Origin: Hyphomicrobiales bacterium
GTDB taxonomy: Bacteria > Pseudomonadota > Alphaproteobacteria > Rhizobiales > Beijerinckiaceae
DNA: 64,000 bases
Direction of reading: 5' to 3'
Assembly: GCA_027483895.1 (NCBI GenBank)
Contig: JAIXTP010000034.1
Location: 1-64,000 of the forward strand
Part shown: positions 26,773 to 34,388 of the stretch, piece after piece
Numbering within the stretch: position 1 is the stretch's first letter
Layout: the number at the start of each line of letters is the position of its first letter
Position numbers and translations under genes: made by a program
Notes under the pieces: generated by a model
Databases searched by the model: none
The model's input: the letters and a program-made list of their open reading frames with translations, nothing else
Told to the model about the DNA's origin: nothing

Positions 26773-27276
26773 GTGCGTATCCTCTCCAGAGCCGCCGCCG
26801 TCGCCCTTCTCGCCCTGACGCTCGGGGCGTGCCAGACGGTCGGAACCGAGACGGCGGGCCCCGCGACCGGCGGGACCATCGAGGACCAGTTCGCCGCCGC
26901 CAAGGACCCAGGGCAGGTGGCGCGCGAGCATTTCGCGCGGCAGGACTACGGGCTGGCCGAACGCTGGTTCCGCGAGGCCGTGGAACGCACGCCGGGCGAC
27001 GCCGATCTCTGGATCGGGCTCGCGGCCAGCTACGACCAGCTCGGCCGGTTCGAACTCGCCGACCGCGCCTATGGAAGCGCCGCGAAACTCCGAGGCGAGG
27101 ATTTCAGGCTCCTGAACAATCGCGGCTATTCCTACCTGCTGCGGGGGGATACGGCGCGCGCCGCCGGCATGTTCGAACGCGCGCTGGCGCTCGACCCGAC
27201 GAATGCGGTGGTGGCGAACAATCTCGCTCTGCTGCGGGCGGAAACGGCGGGCGCGGCGAGGACGGCGGGGTTCTGA
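26773..27276 (+). CDS. tadD: TPR lipoprotein TadD
   Basis: The 167-residue protein starts with GTG behind AGGAG. It has a lipoprotein signal (ALLALTLGACQT; lipidated Cys near residue 20) and about three tetratricopeptide repeats (residues 50-155, e.g. AERWFREAVERTPGDADLWI and AAGMFERALALDPTNAVVAN). TadD is the periplasmic lipoprotein partner of the Tad machine, thought to help secretin assembly. It closes the pilus operon. Confidence 0.9.
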   Translation: MRILSRAAAVALLALTLGACQTVGTETAGPATGGTIEDQFAAAKDPGQVAREHFARQDYGLAERWFREAVERTPGDADLWIGLAASYDQLGRFELADRAYGSAAKLRGEDFRLLNNRGYSYLLRGDTARAAGMFERALALDPTNAVVANNLALLRAETAGAARTAGF

Positions 27277-27317
27277 CGCCGCTTTCCCTCGGCGCGGTCC
27301 CGGGCGATAACGTCGCC

Positions 27318-28373
27318 ATGACCTCGCCTCTCGTTCCTCTTCTCCTGTGCGGCGGCGGCGGGACGCGGCTTTGGCCGCTCTCGACGGATGCCGCGCCCAA
27401 GCAGTTCCTGCGCCTTTTCGGCGACCGCAGCCTGTTTCAGGACACGCTGTTGCGGACCAAGGCGGCGGGCGCCGCGCATGCGGTCGTGATCGGCAATGTC
27501 GCGCATGGCGGGACGATGCGGCGCGAGGCCGAGGAGCTCGGGGACGAGGCGCCCGCCTGTTCCTTCCTGCTCGAACCGATGCGGCGGGATTCGGCCGCGG
27601 CGATCGCGGCGGGCATCGCCTTCATCGCCGAGCGCTTCGGCCCGGACGCGGTGGCGGTGGTGCTGCCCTGCGACCATCGGATCCCCGATCACGCGGCCTT
27701 CGCGGAGGCCGTGGCGAAGGCCGCGGCGACGGCGCGGGAGGGCTTTCTCGCGACCTTCGGCATTACGCCGACCCACCCGGCGACGGGCTACGGCTATATC
27801 CGACGGGGGACGGAAACGGCGGGGCCTGCGGGGGCCTTCAAGGCGGCCGCCTTCGTCGAGAAGCCGGACGCAGCGCGCGCGGCGGCCTATTGCGCCTCGG
27901 GCGATCATTTCTGGAATTCGGGCATGTTCGTCTTCACGCCCGGGCTGTTTCTGGCGGAAGCCGGGCGGCTGATGCCGGACGTGGTCGCGGCCGCGGCGAA
28001 GGCGGTGTCCGAAGGCGCGTCGGCGGAGGATGCGCTCGCGCTGGATGCGGAGGCCTTCGCGGCGGCGCCGCGGATCTCGATCGATTATGCGCTTTTCGAG
28101 AAATCGGACCGGGTGGCGGTGCTGCCCGTGTCCTTCGCATGGTCGGACGTGGGCGCGTGGGACGCGGTGCACGAGGCGGGCGAGCGCGATGCGGACGGGC
28201 TCTGCCTGCGCGGGGAGGCGGTGGCGAAGGACGCGACCGACACGCTGATCGTGGCCGAGGGCGTGAAAGTGGCGGCGCTGGGCGTGAAGGACCTCGTGAT
28301 CGTGGCGACCCGCGAGGGCGTGCTGGTGGTCGACCGCCGCCGTGCGGGCGAGATCAAGAGCCTGCTGGATTAG
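27318..28373 (+). CDS. manC: Mannose-1-phosphate guanylyltransferase, single-domain
   Basis: The 351-residue protein has the GMP nucleotidyltransferase motif LCGGGGTRLWPLSTDAAPKQ near the start, FVEKPD, WNSGMFVF and the C-terminal beta-helix start (GVKDLVIVATREGVLVV). It makes GDP-mannose from mannose 1-phosphate and GTP. The C-terminal phosphomannose isomerase cupin of bifunctional ManC (about 470 residues) is absent; a stand-alone cupin of that type lies at 15498-15893. It begins 41 bp after tadD and may be cotranscribed with the pilus genes. Confidence 0.9.
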   Translation: MTSPLVPLLLCGGGGTRLWPLSTDAAPKQFLRLFGDRSLFQDTLLRTKAAGAAHAVVIGNVAHGGTMRREAEELGDEAPACSFLLEPMRRDSAAAIAAGIAFIAERFGPDAVAVVLPCDHRIPDHAAFAEAVAKAAATAREGFLATFGITPTHPATGYGYIRRGTETAGPAGAFKAAAFVEKPDAARAAAYCASGDHFWNSGMFVFTPGLFLAEAGRLMPDVVAAAAKAVSEGASAEDALALDAEAFAAAPRISIDYALFEKSDRVAVLPVSFAWSDVGAWDAVHEAGERDADGLCLRGEAVAKDATDTLIVAEGVKVAALGVKDLVIVATREGVLVVDRRRAGEIKSLLD

Positions 28374-28383
28374 GACACCGCGC

Positions 28384-29205
28384 ATGCGTTTCGCCTTTCG
28401 CCCTTTCGCCTTCGCGGTTCTGGTTTCGGGGCTTTTCGGGGCGACCCCGGGCGAGGCGCAGGAACGCGTGGCGTTCACGGGGCGGGACGGCACCGAACTC
28501 TCGGGCTACCTGTTCACCCCCGACCGCGCCGGGCGCCGGCCCGCGGTGGTGATGATGCACGGCTGCGGCGGCGTGCTCGACGATCGGGGCCGCATGCGCG
28601 AACGCGACCGGGAATGGGCCGAACGTTTCCGCGATGCGGGGCATGTCGTGCTCGTGCCGGACTCCTTCGGCTCGCGCCGGAGCGGGAGCGTCTGCACCAC
28701 GCGCGACAATCCGATCACGCCGCGGGTGCGGGCGGGCGACGCCGCGGCCGCGGGCGAGATGCTGGCGGCGCGCAAGGACGTCGACCGGTCGCGGATCGCG
28801 CTGATCGGCTGGTCGCACGGCGGCTCTACGGTGCTCCATGCGGTCTGGCATTCGAAGCCGGAGGGGTTCGAGTGGCGGAGCGTGACGGCCTTCTACCCCG
28901 GCTGCCGAGGCTTCGCGGCGGCGGGTTGGACGCAGCGCCGACCCGTCACGATCCTGCACGGCACGGCGGACGACTGGACGCCGATCGAACCCTGCCGGGA
29001 TCTGGCGCGCGGGCGGGCCGTGACGATGATCGAATATGACGGCGCGCATCACGGCTTCGATACGCCGGCGACGCCGCCGCGCCGCATCAGGGCCGCCTAT
29101 TCCAAGGACGGCAGCGGCATCGTGACCTTCGGGACGGACGAAGGCGCGCGGGCGAAGGCGATCGATCGGGTGATGCGGATGCTCGCCGGAACGCGGAAAG
29201 GCTGA
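28384..29205 (+). CDS. Secreted dienelactone-hydrolase-family alpha/beta hydrolase
   Basis: The 273-residue protein has a signal peptide (MRFAFRPFAFAVLVSGLFGA, cleavage expected after GEAQ) and an alpha/beta hydrolase fold. The nucleophile Ser is in GWSHGG, the acid in HGTADDWTP, and the His in YDGAHHGFD. This triad is that of the dienelactone hydrolase family. The substrate is unknown; a periplasmic ester or lactone is likely. It follows manC by 10 bp, so they may share a transcript. A bidirectional terminator lies just after the stop. Confidence 0.8.
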   Translation: MRFAFRPFAFAVLVSGLFGATPGEAQERVAFTGRDGTELSGYLFTPDRAGRRPAVVMMHGCGGVLDDRGRMRERDREWAERFRDAGHVVLVPDSFGSRRSGSVCTTRDNPITPRVRAGDAAAAGEMLAARKDVDRSRIALIGWSHGGSTVLHAVWHSKPEGFEWRSVTAFYPGCRGFAAAGWTQRRPVTILHGTADDWTPIEPCRDLARGRAVTMIEYDGAHHGFDTPATPPRRIRAAYSKDGSGIVTFGTDEGARAKAIDRVMRMLAGTRKG

Positions 29206-29211
29206 ACGGAA

Positions 29212-29237
29212 AAGGGCGCGGCTCGCGCCGCGCCCTT
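29212..29237. terminator. Bidirectional rho-independent-like terminator
   Basis: A perfect 11-bp GC-rich stem (AAGGGCGCGGC / GCCGCGCCCTT) with the tetraloop TCGC lies between the convergent hydrolase gene (stop 29205) and the secreted Lys/Ala-rich gene (stop 29289). The minus-strand side is followed by TTTTCC. Confidence 0.75.
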
Positions 29238-29288
29238 CTCGGTCCCCGCGTCGGAGTACATCCGTCCGCCGCGGGGTCTTTCCGAAAG

Positions 29289-29699
29289 TCAGCTCTTCGG
29301 CTTCGCCGTCTCGGCGGGAGCGGCGGGCTTCGCCTGGGCCGCCTTGTCATTGTCGGTCACGGTCTTGCCCGCTTCGGTTTTGCCGTGCTCGGTCTTGCCG
29401 GTCTCGCTCTTGGCGGTCACGCCGGCCTTGGCGTCCGGGGTCTTCGCGTCGGTCGTTTTGGCGTCCGTCGTCTTGGCGTCGTTCTTCGCATCCGCCTTGG
29501 CCGCGGTGCCCGCGCCGATGCCGGCGACGCCGGCGGGCTTTTCCACGCCGGTCTTCTGTGCCGTTCCGGCCTCGACCTTGGCCGCCGGGTTCGCGGGAAC
29601 CGCCTGGGCGGGCTGGGAGGTCTGCGCCTGCGCCGCGCCGAGGCCGACGGCGGCGACGATGGCGGTCGAGGCGATGAGGCGGGTCAGGATGGACGTCAT
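29289..29699 (-). CDS. Secreted Ala/Lys-rich low-complexity protein
   Basis: The 136-residue product has a signal peptide (MTSILTRLIASTAIVAAVGL, cleavage after AQA). The mature protein is almost only Ala, Lys, Thr, Pro, Glu and Asp, with short repeats such as KTTDAKTTDAKTPDAK. It has no Cys or recognisable domain and is probably disordered in the periplasm. Function unknown. The ATG at 29699 is chosen for the signal peptide. Confidence 0.65.
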   Translation of the reverse strand: MTSILTRLIASTAIVAAVGLGAAQAQTSQPAQAVPANPAAKVEAGTAQKTGVEKPAGVAGIGAGTAAKADAKNDAKTTDAKTTDAKTPDAKAGVTAKSETGKTEHGKTEAGKTVTDNDKAAQAKPAAPAETAKPKS

Positions 29700-29879
29700 G
29701 GTCTTGCTCCTCGGTGAAGGCCCTTCGGGGACCTTTCGCGACCGCTCCGGCACCAGCGCCGTCGTCGATCGATGGACGGATCTTGAGCTTCGTCGACTGA
29801 ACGCAGCCTGAGCTTCGCCTTCATCTCCGGTTCATCGGGGGAGGGGCCTTCGAGCGTGAGGCCGCCGCTCGCCCGCTCT

Positions 29880-29983
29880 CCGTCATTGCGAGGAGCGGAG
29901 CGACGAAGCAATCCAGAGAACGTCCGGCATGGAGCGCGATGCCCGGCGTTCTCTGGATTGCTTCGCTTCGCTCGCAATGACGG
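29880..29983. repeat. Family A palindromic repeat, copy 1
   Basis: An imperfect palindrome of about 104 bp: the left arm starts CCGTCATTGCGAGGAGCGGA, continues to a CAATCCAGAG end, and the right arm CTCTGGATTGC... ends in CGCAATGACGG. Each arm ends at an identical tail, so RNA would form one long hairpin. Five more copies occur in the window, all between genes. This is a non-coding REP-like element of unknown function. Confidence 0.88.
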
Positions 29984-30065
29984 AGAGGCGCGGAAACCGG
30001 CCGTTGACGCGGGCGGGCGGGGGAGGGCAATGACGGGCGTCGTCGTTTCCGGAAAAAAGACCGTC

Positions 30066-31070
30066 ATGACCGATCCCGTTCTCGTCGAGGTGCTGCGCGG
30101 CGCCGTCGTGGAATCAGAACATCGCGTAGCGCTCGCCGTGGTCGATGCCGACGGCGGGAGCGTGCTGACGCGCGGCGACGTCGAGCGCCCGATCTTTCCG
30201 CGCTCGGCCGTCAAGGCGTTCCAGGCGCTGCCGCTCTTCGAAACCGGCGCCGCCGACCGCTTCGGCCTGACGCCCGCCGAGATCGCGCTCGCGGTGGCCT
30301 CGCATTCGGGCGAGCCCGAGCATGCCGAGACCGCGCGCGGCATTCTCGCCAAGGCGGGGCGGGAGCCCGACTGCCTCGAATGCGGGGCGCATTGGCCCAT
30401 GGGCGACGCGGCGGCCCGCGAGCTGGCGGGGCGCGGCGGCAAGCCGACGGCGCTGCACAACAACTGCTCCGGCAAGCATGCGGCCTTCGTCTGCGTGGCC
30501 TGCGCGATGGAGACCGACCCGCGCGGCTATGTGAAGCCCGACCACCCCGTGCAGCGCGAGGTGACGGCCGCGCTCGAAAGCATGACGGGCACGAAGCTCG
30601 GGCCCGAGCTGCGCGGCACGGACGGCTGTTCGATCCCGACCTTCGCGATGCCGCTGAAGGCGATCGCGGCGGGTTTCGCCCGTTTCGGCACCGGGCGCGG
30701 CTTGGGGCCGGAGCGGGCCAAGGCGGCGGGACGGATCCGTGCGGCGGCCGCGGCGCATCCCTTCATGGTCGCGGGCACGCAGCGCTTCGACACCGAGCTG
30801 ATGGGCGCGCTCGGCATGCGGGCCTTCGTAAAGACCGGCGCCGAGGGCGTCTATTGCGCGGCGCTGCCCGAGGCGGGCTTGGGCGTGGCGATCAAATGCG
30901 ACGACGGCGCGGGCCGTGCCGCGGAGGCGGTGATGGCGGCGGTGATCCGGCGGTTCCTCGACCTCTCCGACGCCGAGGCCGCGACGGTGGACCGGCTGCG
31001 CGACAAGGTGCTGAAGAACTGGAACGGCATAGAAGTGGGCCGGGTCCGGGCCGTGGGGCTCGAGGGCTGA
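30066..31070 (+). CDS. Type II-like L-asparaginase (Asparaginase_II family)
   Basis: The 334-residue cytoplasmic protein matches the Asparaginase_II family (unrelated to E. coli AnsB): VEVLRGAVVESEHRVALAVV near the start, VASHSGEPEHAETARG, LHNNCSGKHAAFVC, and AIKCDDGAGRAAE near the C terminus. It hydrolyses asparagine to aspartate and ammonia. An upstream ATG at 30030 is an alternative start; 30066 fits the family length and has a GGAAAAAAGA site. It stands alone between repeat elements. Confidence 0.82.
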   Translation: MTDPVLVEVLRGAVVESEHRVALAVVDADGGSVLTRGDVERPIFPRSAVKAFQALPLFETGAADRFGLTPAEIALAVASHSGEPEHAETARGILAKAGREPDCLECGAHWPMGDAAARELAGRGGKPTALHNNCSGKHAAFVCVACAMETDPRGYVKPDHPVQREVTAALESMTGTKLGPELRGTDGCSIPTFAMPLKAIAAGFARFGTGRGLGPERAKAAGRIRAAAAAHPFMVAGTQRFDTELMGALGMRAFVKTGAEGVYCAALPEAGLGVAIKCDDGAGRAAEAVMAAVIRRFLDLSDAEAATVDRLRDKVLKNWNGIEVGRVRAVGLEG

Positions 31071-31085
31071 GGCGGAGGCGGCCTT

Positions 31086-31129
31086 CATCCTTCGAGACGC
31101 GCCCTCCGGGCGCTCCTCAGGACGAGGGA
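31086..31129. repeat. Family C repeat, half copy
   Basis: This 44-bp stretch (ATCCTTCGAGACGCGCCCTC to CTCAGGACGAGG) equals one half of the family C element seen complete at 33228, 43208 and 62203. It contains its own short palindrome (GCGCCCTCCGGGCGC). Confidence 0.8.
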
Positions 31130-31140
31130 TCATGCGGGCA

Positions 31141-31251
31141 TGTCATCCCGGTCGCAGCGGAGCGGAGAGCCGGGATCCAGAGGACCGTGAAGCCGCTCGG
31201 CGCTCCGTCGTTTTTCTGGATCCCGGGCCGGCTTCGCCGCACGGGATGACA
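31141..31251. repeat. Family B palindromic repeat, copy 1
   Basis: An imperfect palindrome: left arm TGTCATCCCGG...GCCGGGATCCAG, right arm CTGGATCCCGGG...CGGGATGACA. It is one of four family B copies in the window and is placed between asparaginase and pyroglutamyl-peptidase genes, next to copies of families A and C. Confidence 0.85.
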
Positions 31252-31268
31252 CGGGAGCCGGGTTTTAT

Positions 31269-31376
31269 CCCGTCATTGCGAGGAGCGGAGCGACGAAGCA
31301 ATCCGGCAGGACGGCGGACGTGGCGCGGAGCGGTCGCCGTTTTTCTGGATTGCTTCGCTTCGCTCGCAATGACGGG
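31269..31376. repeat. Family A palindromic repeat, copy 2
   Basis: Same layout as copy 1: CCCGTCATTGCGAGGAGCGG start and CGCAATGACGGG end. The middle (31311-31343) differs most, including the start of the CAATCC arm end. It lies just before the convergent pyroglutamyl-peptidase stop. Confidence 0.85.
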
Positions 31377-31391
31377 ACGAGGAGCTTCGAT

Positions 31392-32039
31392 TCACGCCCT
31401 CTTCCGCCGCGCTTCCATGCACAGGCGGAGGGCGGCGGTGGTGAGGGCCGTGGTGAGGCGGGCCGTCGCGGCCGGAACGAGCCCGGAAAGCGCGGCCCCC
31501 TTGCGGCCGAGACGATGCGGACGCGGAATGTGGATGAAGACGACCGGCGGGGCTGGGTGCCGGTCCTCCGTCGCACCCAGTGCGGCATAGAGCGCGGCGT
31601 TGCAGAGATAGGCCCCCGCATCGCGGGAAAGACGGACCGGAAATCCCGAGCGCCGCAGGACCGCGAGAAGGGCAGGGGCGTCGACGCGCGAGCGGCGTTC
31701 GGCCGGGCCAGCGGGTTCAAGACGGTGCAAGGCGGGCGCGAGGCCCGTCGCGTCCGGATGGAGCGTGCGGCGGCGGTTCTCTCCGCGCAGTTCGACGCGG
31801 AGCATGCGCTCGCGCGGAGCGAGGCCGAGCAGGAGGATCGCGTCGGGCCGGTTTTCGCCGACGAGGCGCGGGAGATCGCGCGCGACCGCCGCATACGAGA
31901 CCTCGAAGACATGCGCCGCGGCGGCGATGCCCGCGCGCTTCAGGCGCGGATCGGCCGCGATGCGCCGGGCGAGGACGGCCGTGGGATTGCGGACGACGCC
32001 GGGATAGGGGCCGAAGCCGGTGACGAGCAGGCGGGTCAT
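31392..32039 (-). CDS. pcp: Pyroglutamyl-peptidase I (peptidase C15)
   Basis: The 215-residue protein has the C15 start MTRLLVTGFGPYPGVVRNPT, the catalytic Cys in DAGAYLCNAALYAAL and the His in VVFIHIP. It removes N-terminal pyroglutamate from peptides in the cytoplasm. It starts 7 bp from the meaB stop, so the two are probably cotranscribed, meaB first. The C terminus is rich in Arg and Ala. Confidence 0.85.
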   Translation of the reverse strand: MTRLLVTGFGPYPGVVRNPTAVLARRIAADPRLKRAGIAAAAHVFEVSYAAVARDLPRLVGENRPDAILLLGLAPRERMLRVELRGENRRRTLHPDATGLAPALHRLEPAGPAERRSRVDAPALLAVLRRSGFPVRLSRDAGAYLCNAALYAALGATEDRHPAPPVVFIHIPRPHRLGRKGAALSGLVPAATARLTTALTTAALRLCMEARRKRA

Positions 32040-32046
32040 CCCCGCT

Positions 32047-33039
32047 TCAGAGCCCCAGCGCCTCGGCGACCTCTTCGGCCGCGAGGGTGGGCGCGAGCGT
32101 GCCGGCCGCGACGCCCGATTCCAGCGCGGGCAGGCGCGCCTTCACCGCGGGGTCGCTCCGCAGGCGGGCGAACAAGCGATCCTCGATCATCGCCCACATC
32201 CATTTGACCTGCTGGGCGCGGCGCCGGGCCTCCAATTCGCCCGAGGCCGTGAGGCGACGGCGATGCTCCTCGATCTGCGCCCAGAGCTCCGCGAGGCCCT
32301 CATTGGCGAGGCCGGAGACGAGCACGACCGGCGGCGTCCAGGTGGGGGTGGCCGGGGCGAGGATGTGCAGGGCGGCCTTGTATTCGGCGGCCGCGGCGCG
32401 CGCGCGGGCGAGGCCGTCGCCCTCCGCCTTGTTGACCGCGATCATGTCGGCGAGTTCGAGCACGCCCTTCTTGATGCCCTGTAACTCGTCGCCCGCGCCC
32501 GGGAGCATGAGGACGAGGAAGAAGTCGGTCATGTCTGCGACGGCCGTCTCGGACTGGCCGATGCCGACCGTCTCGACGAGGACGACGTCGAAGCCCGCGG
32601 CCTCGCAGACCAGCATGGTCTCGCGCGTCTTGGCGGCGACGCCGCCGAGCGTGCCGGAAGACGGCGAGGGGCGGATGAAGGCGTGGTCGTCGACGGCGAG
32701 CCGCGTCATGCGCGTCTTGTCGCCGAGGATGGAGCCGCCGGTACGGGTGGAGGAGGGGTCGACCGCGAGCACGGCGACCTTGTGGCCGGCCGCGGTGAGG
32801 TTCGAGCCCAGCGTGTCGATGGTGGTGGACTTGCCGACGCCCGGCACGCCGGTGACGCCGACGCGGATCGCCTTGCCGGTGTGGGGCAGCAACTCCTGAA
32901 TGAGGGCGCGGGCGGCGGCGCGGTGATCGGCGCGTTTGGACTCGACGAGCGTGATGGCGCGCGACAAGGCGGGCCGGTCCCCGGCGCGGACGCGCGCTGC
33001 GAGGGCGGGAACGTCGATGGGGGCCGGTGCGTCGGTCAT
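32047..33039 (-). CDS. meaB: MeaB/ArgK G-protein chaperone of methylmalonyl-CoA mutase
   Basis: The 330-residue protein is a MeaB-type GTPase: Walker A GVTGVPGVGKST near residues 58-69, VDPSSTRTGGSILGDKTRM, VETVGIGQSE, and the guanine-specificity NKAEGDG in AVNKAEGDG. MeaB loads adenosylcobalamin into, and protects, methylmalonyl-CoA mutase. The mutase genes lie 6 kb to the right on the other strand. The ATG at 33039 gives the family length; the open frame further upstream is composed of repeat DNA. Confidence 0.92.
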   Translation of the reverse strand: MTDAPAPIDVPALAARVRAGDRPALSRAITLVESKRADHRAAARALIQELLPHTGKAIRVGVTGVPGVGKSTTIDTLGSNLTAAGHKVAVLAVDPSSTRTGGSILGDKTRMTRLAVDDHAFIRPSPSSGTLGGVAAKTRETMLVCEAAGFDVVLVETVGIGQSETAVADMTDFFLVLMLPGAGDELQGIKKGVLELADMIAVNKAEGDGLARARAAAAEYKAALHILAPATPTWTPPVVLVSGLANEGLAELWAQIEEHRRRLTASGELEARRRAQQVKWMWAMIEDRLFARLRSDPAVKARLPALESGVAAGTLAPTLAAEEVAEALGL

Positions 33040-33097
33040 CGGGACTCGTCTAGCACCGGCCGGAGGAGTCGGGGAGAGCGGGGGAGGGGGCTTCTTT

Positions 33098-33201
33098 CCG
33101 TCATTGCGAGGAGCGGAGCGACGAAGCAATCCATTCCGACGGCGGGCGTGGAGCGTGCGGCCGCCGTTTTCTGGATTGCTTCGCTTCGCTCGCAATGACG
33201 G
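33098..33201. repeat. Family A palindromic repeat, copy 3
   Basis: About 104 bp with CCGTCATTGCGAGGAGCGGA at the left and CTCGCAATGACGG at the right end. It lies upstream of meaB in a 443-bp gap filled with repeats of all three families. Confidence 0.87.
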
Positions 33202-33227
33202 AGGAGGGCGAGGGGCGTTCGTGAGAT

Positions 33228-33317
33228 CTCATGGCGAGGAGGGCCGGAAGACCCGTCTCGACCCATGGCGGCGGGATCCTTCGAGACGCGCCCTTTCGGG
33301 CGCTCCTCAGGATGAGG
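33228..33317. repeat. Family C palindromic repeat
   Basis: Starts CTCATGGCGAGGAGGGC, contains ACCCGTCTCGACCCATGG in the middle and ends CGCTCCTCAGGATGAGG. The two halves each form a short hairpin, and they share GTCTCGA/TCGAGAC as complementary cores. Confidence 0.8.
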
Positions 33318-33330
33318 GGGATGATCTTCG

Positions 33331-33443
33331 CGTGTCATCCCGGCCGCAGCGTAGCGGAGAGCCGGGATCCAGAGGGCCGTGAGGCCACTCGACGCCCTAC
33401 CGTTTCTGGATCCCGGGTCGGCTTTGCCGCCCGGGATGACACG
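33331..33443. repeat. Family B palindromic repeat, copy 2
   Basis: CGTGTCATCCCGGCCGCAGC at the left and CCCGGGATGACACGG at the right, with GGGATCCAG/CTGGATCCC as inner arm ends. It lies between meaB and the FkbM gene. Confidence 0.86.
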
Positions 33444-33482
33444 GGAGGATGAGGCGCCGGGGCGTCGCTCGTCGACGCGACT

Positions 33483-34328
33483 TCACGCGCCCAGCGCGAG
33501 GATGGCGTTGAGACGGCCGCGGCCGGCGAGGCGGTAGCCCTTGGCGAGGCAGAGACGGATCGGGGGCTGGTCGAGATCGCCCTTGCCGGCCTCGATGATG
33601 ATCGCACGCGGCCACAGCGAGCGATCCGCCGTACGGAAGAAGGCGTCGAGCGCCGGATATTCCGCGCCCTCGACGTCGATCTTCATCACGTCGATGCCGT
33701 CGAGGCCCGCGGCGGTGACGGCGTCGAGCAGCGGGCGACCCTCCACGGCGTAGGAACCCGCCTCCTCGGCGTCGAGGATCTTGCCGGTGCCGGCATTGAT
33801 GCCGTCGGTGCCGAAACGCAGCGTCTTGGCGACGTCGGTGGCCGCCCAGGGGCACACCGCGATCTCGGCCGAGGCGCCCGACGCTTCGATGTTGAAGCGC
33901 AGCCGGCGAAGCATTTCGGGCTGCGGTTCGACGGCCGCGGCGCGGAAGGGACGGCCCGCCTCTTCCGCCGCCGCGCGCGCCCAGAGCGTGTAGAGGCCGA
34001 CATTGGCGCCGACATCGACGAAGCGGAACGGACCCGTGCCGGACGCGGCGCTCGCGGCGATGAAGTCGCGCTCCGTCGTGTCCCAATGCAGGTCGCTGGT
34101 GAAGACGCGCTTCTCGCAGAGATTGCCGCGAGGGTGCAGGCGCACGCGCTGGCTGCCGAAGATTTCGAGGTCGAAGGGGCCGCCGCCGGGCCCGCCGGCG
34201 GCGCGATAGCAGAGCGAGCGGACGAGGGCGGAGACCCGCCCGGAGCCCGTGCGGCGCGAGAGCGCCAGCGCCGCCGCCGCGAGAGGCGAAGGCGCGTGGG
34301 TGGAGAAGGGGGCAGCGTCGTCGGTCAT
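33483..34328 (-). CDS. FkbM-family SAM methyltransferase
   Basis: The 281-residue protein has the FkbM layout: SAM-binding FRFVDVGANVGLYTLWA, acidic AAVEPQPEML, and the family motif MKIDVEGAEYPAL. FkbM enzymes often O-methylate sugars of glycans or antibiotics. It stands alone between repeats and an M20 peptidase gene, so the substrate cannot be inferred from neighbours; surface glycans made by the left-hand cluster are possible. Confidence 0.78.
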   Translation of the reverse strand: MTDDAAPFSTHAPSPLAAAALALSRRTGSGRVSALVRSLCYRAAGGPGGGPFDLEIFGSQRVRLHPRGNLCEKRVFTSDLHWDTTERDFIAASAASGTGPFRFVDVGANVGLYTLWARAAAEEAGRPFRAAAVEPQPEMLRRLRFNIEASGASAEIAVCPWAATDVAKTLRFGTDGINAGTGKILDAEEAGSYAVEGRPLLDAVTAAGLDGIDVMKIDVEGAEYPALDAFFRTADRSLWPRAIIIEAGKGDLDQPPIRLCLAKGYRLAGRGRLNAILALGA

Positions 34329-34388
34329 GGCATGTCCTCGCCCGTCGAAACGCCCCTTAGCCCGGTCACGCGCCGCGATCCAGCGCCA

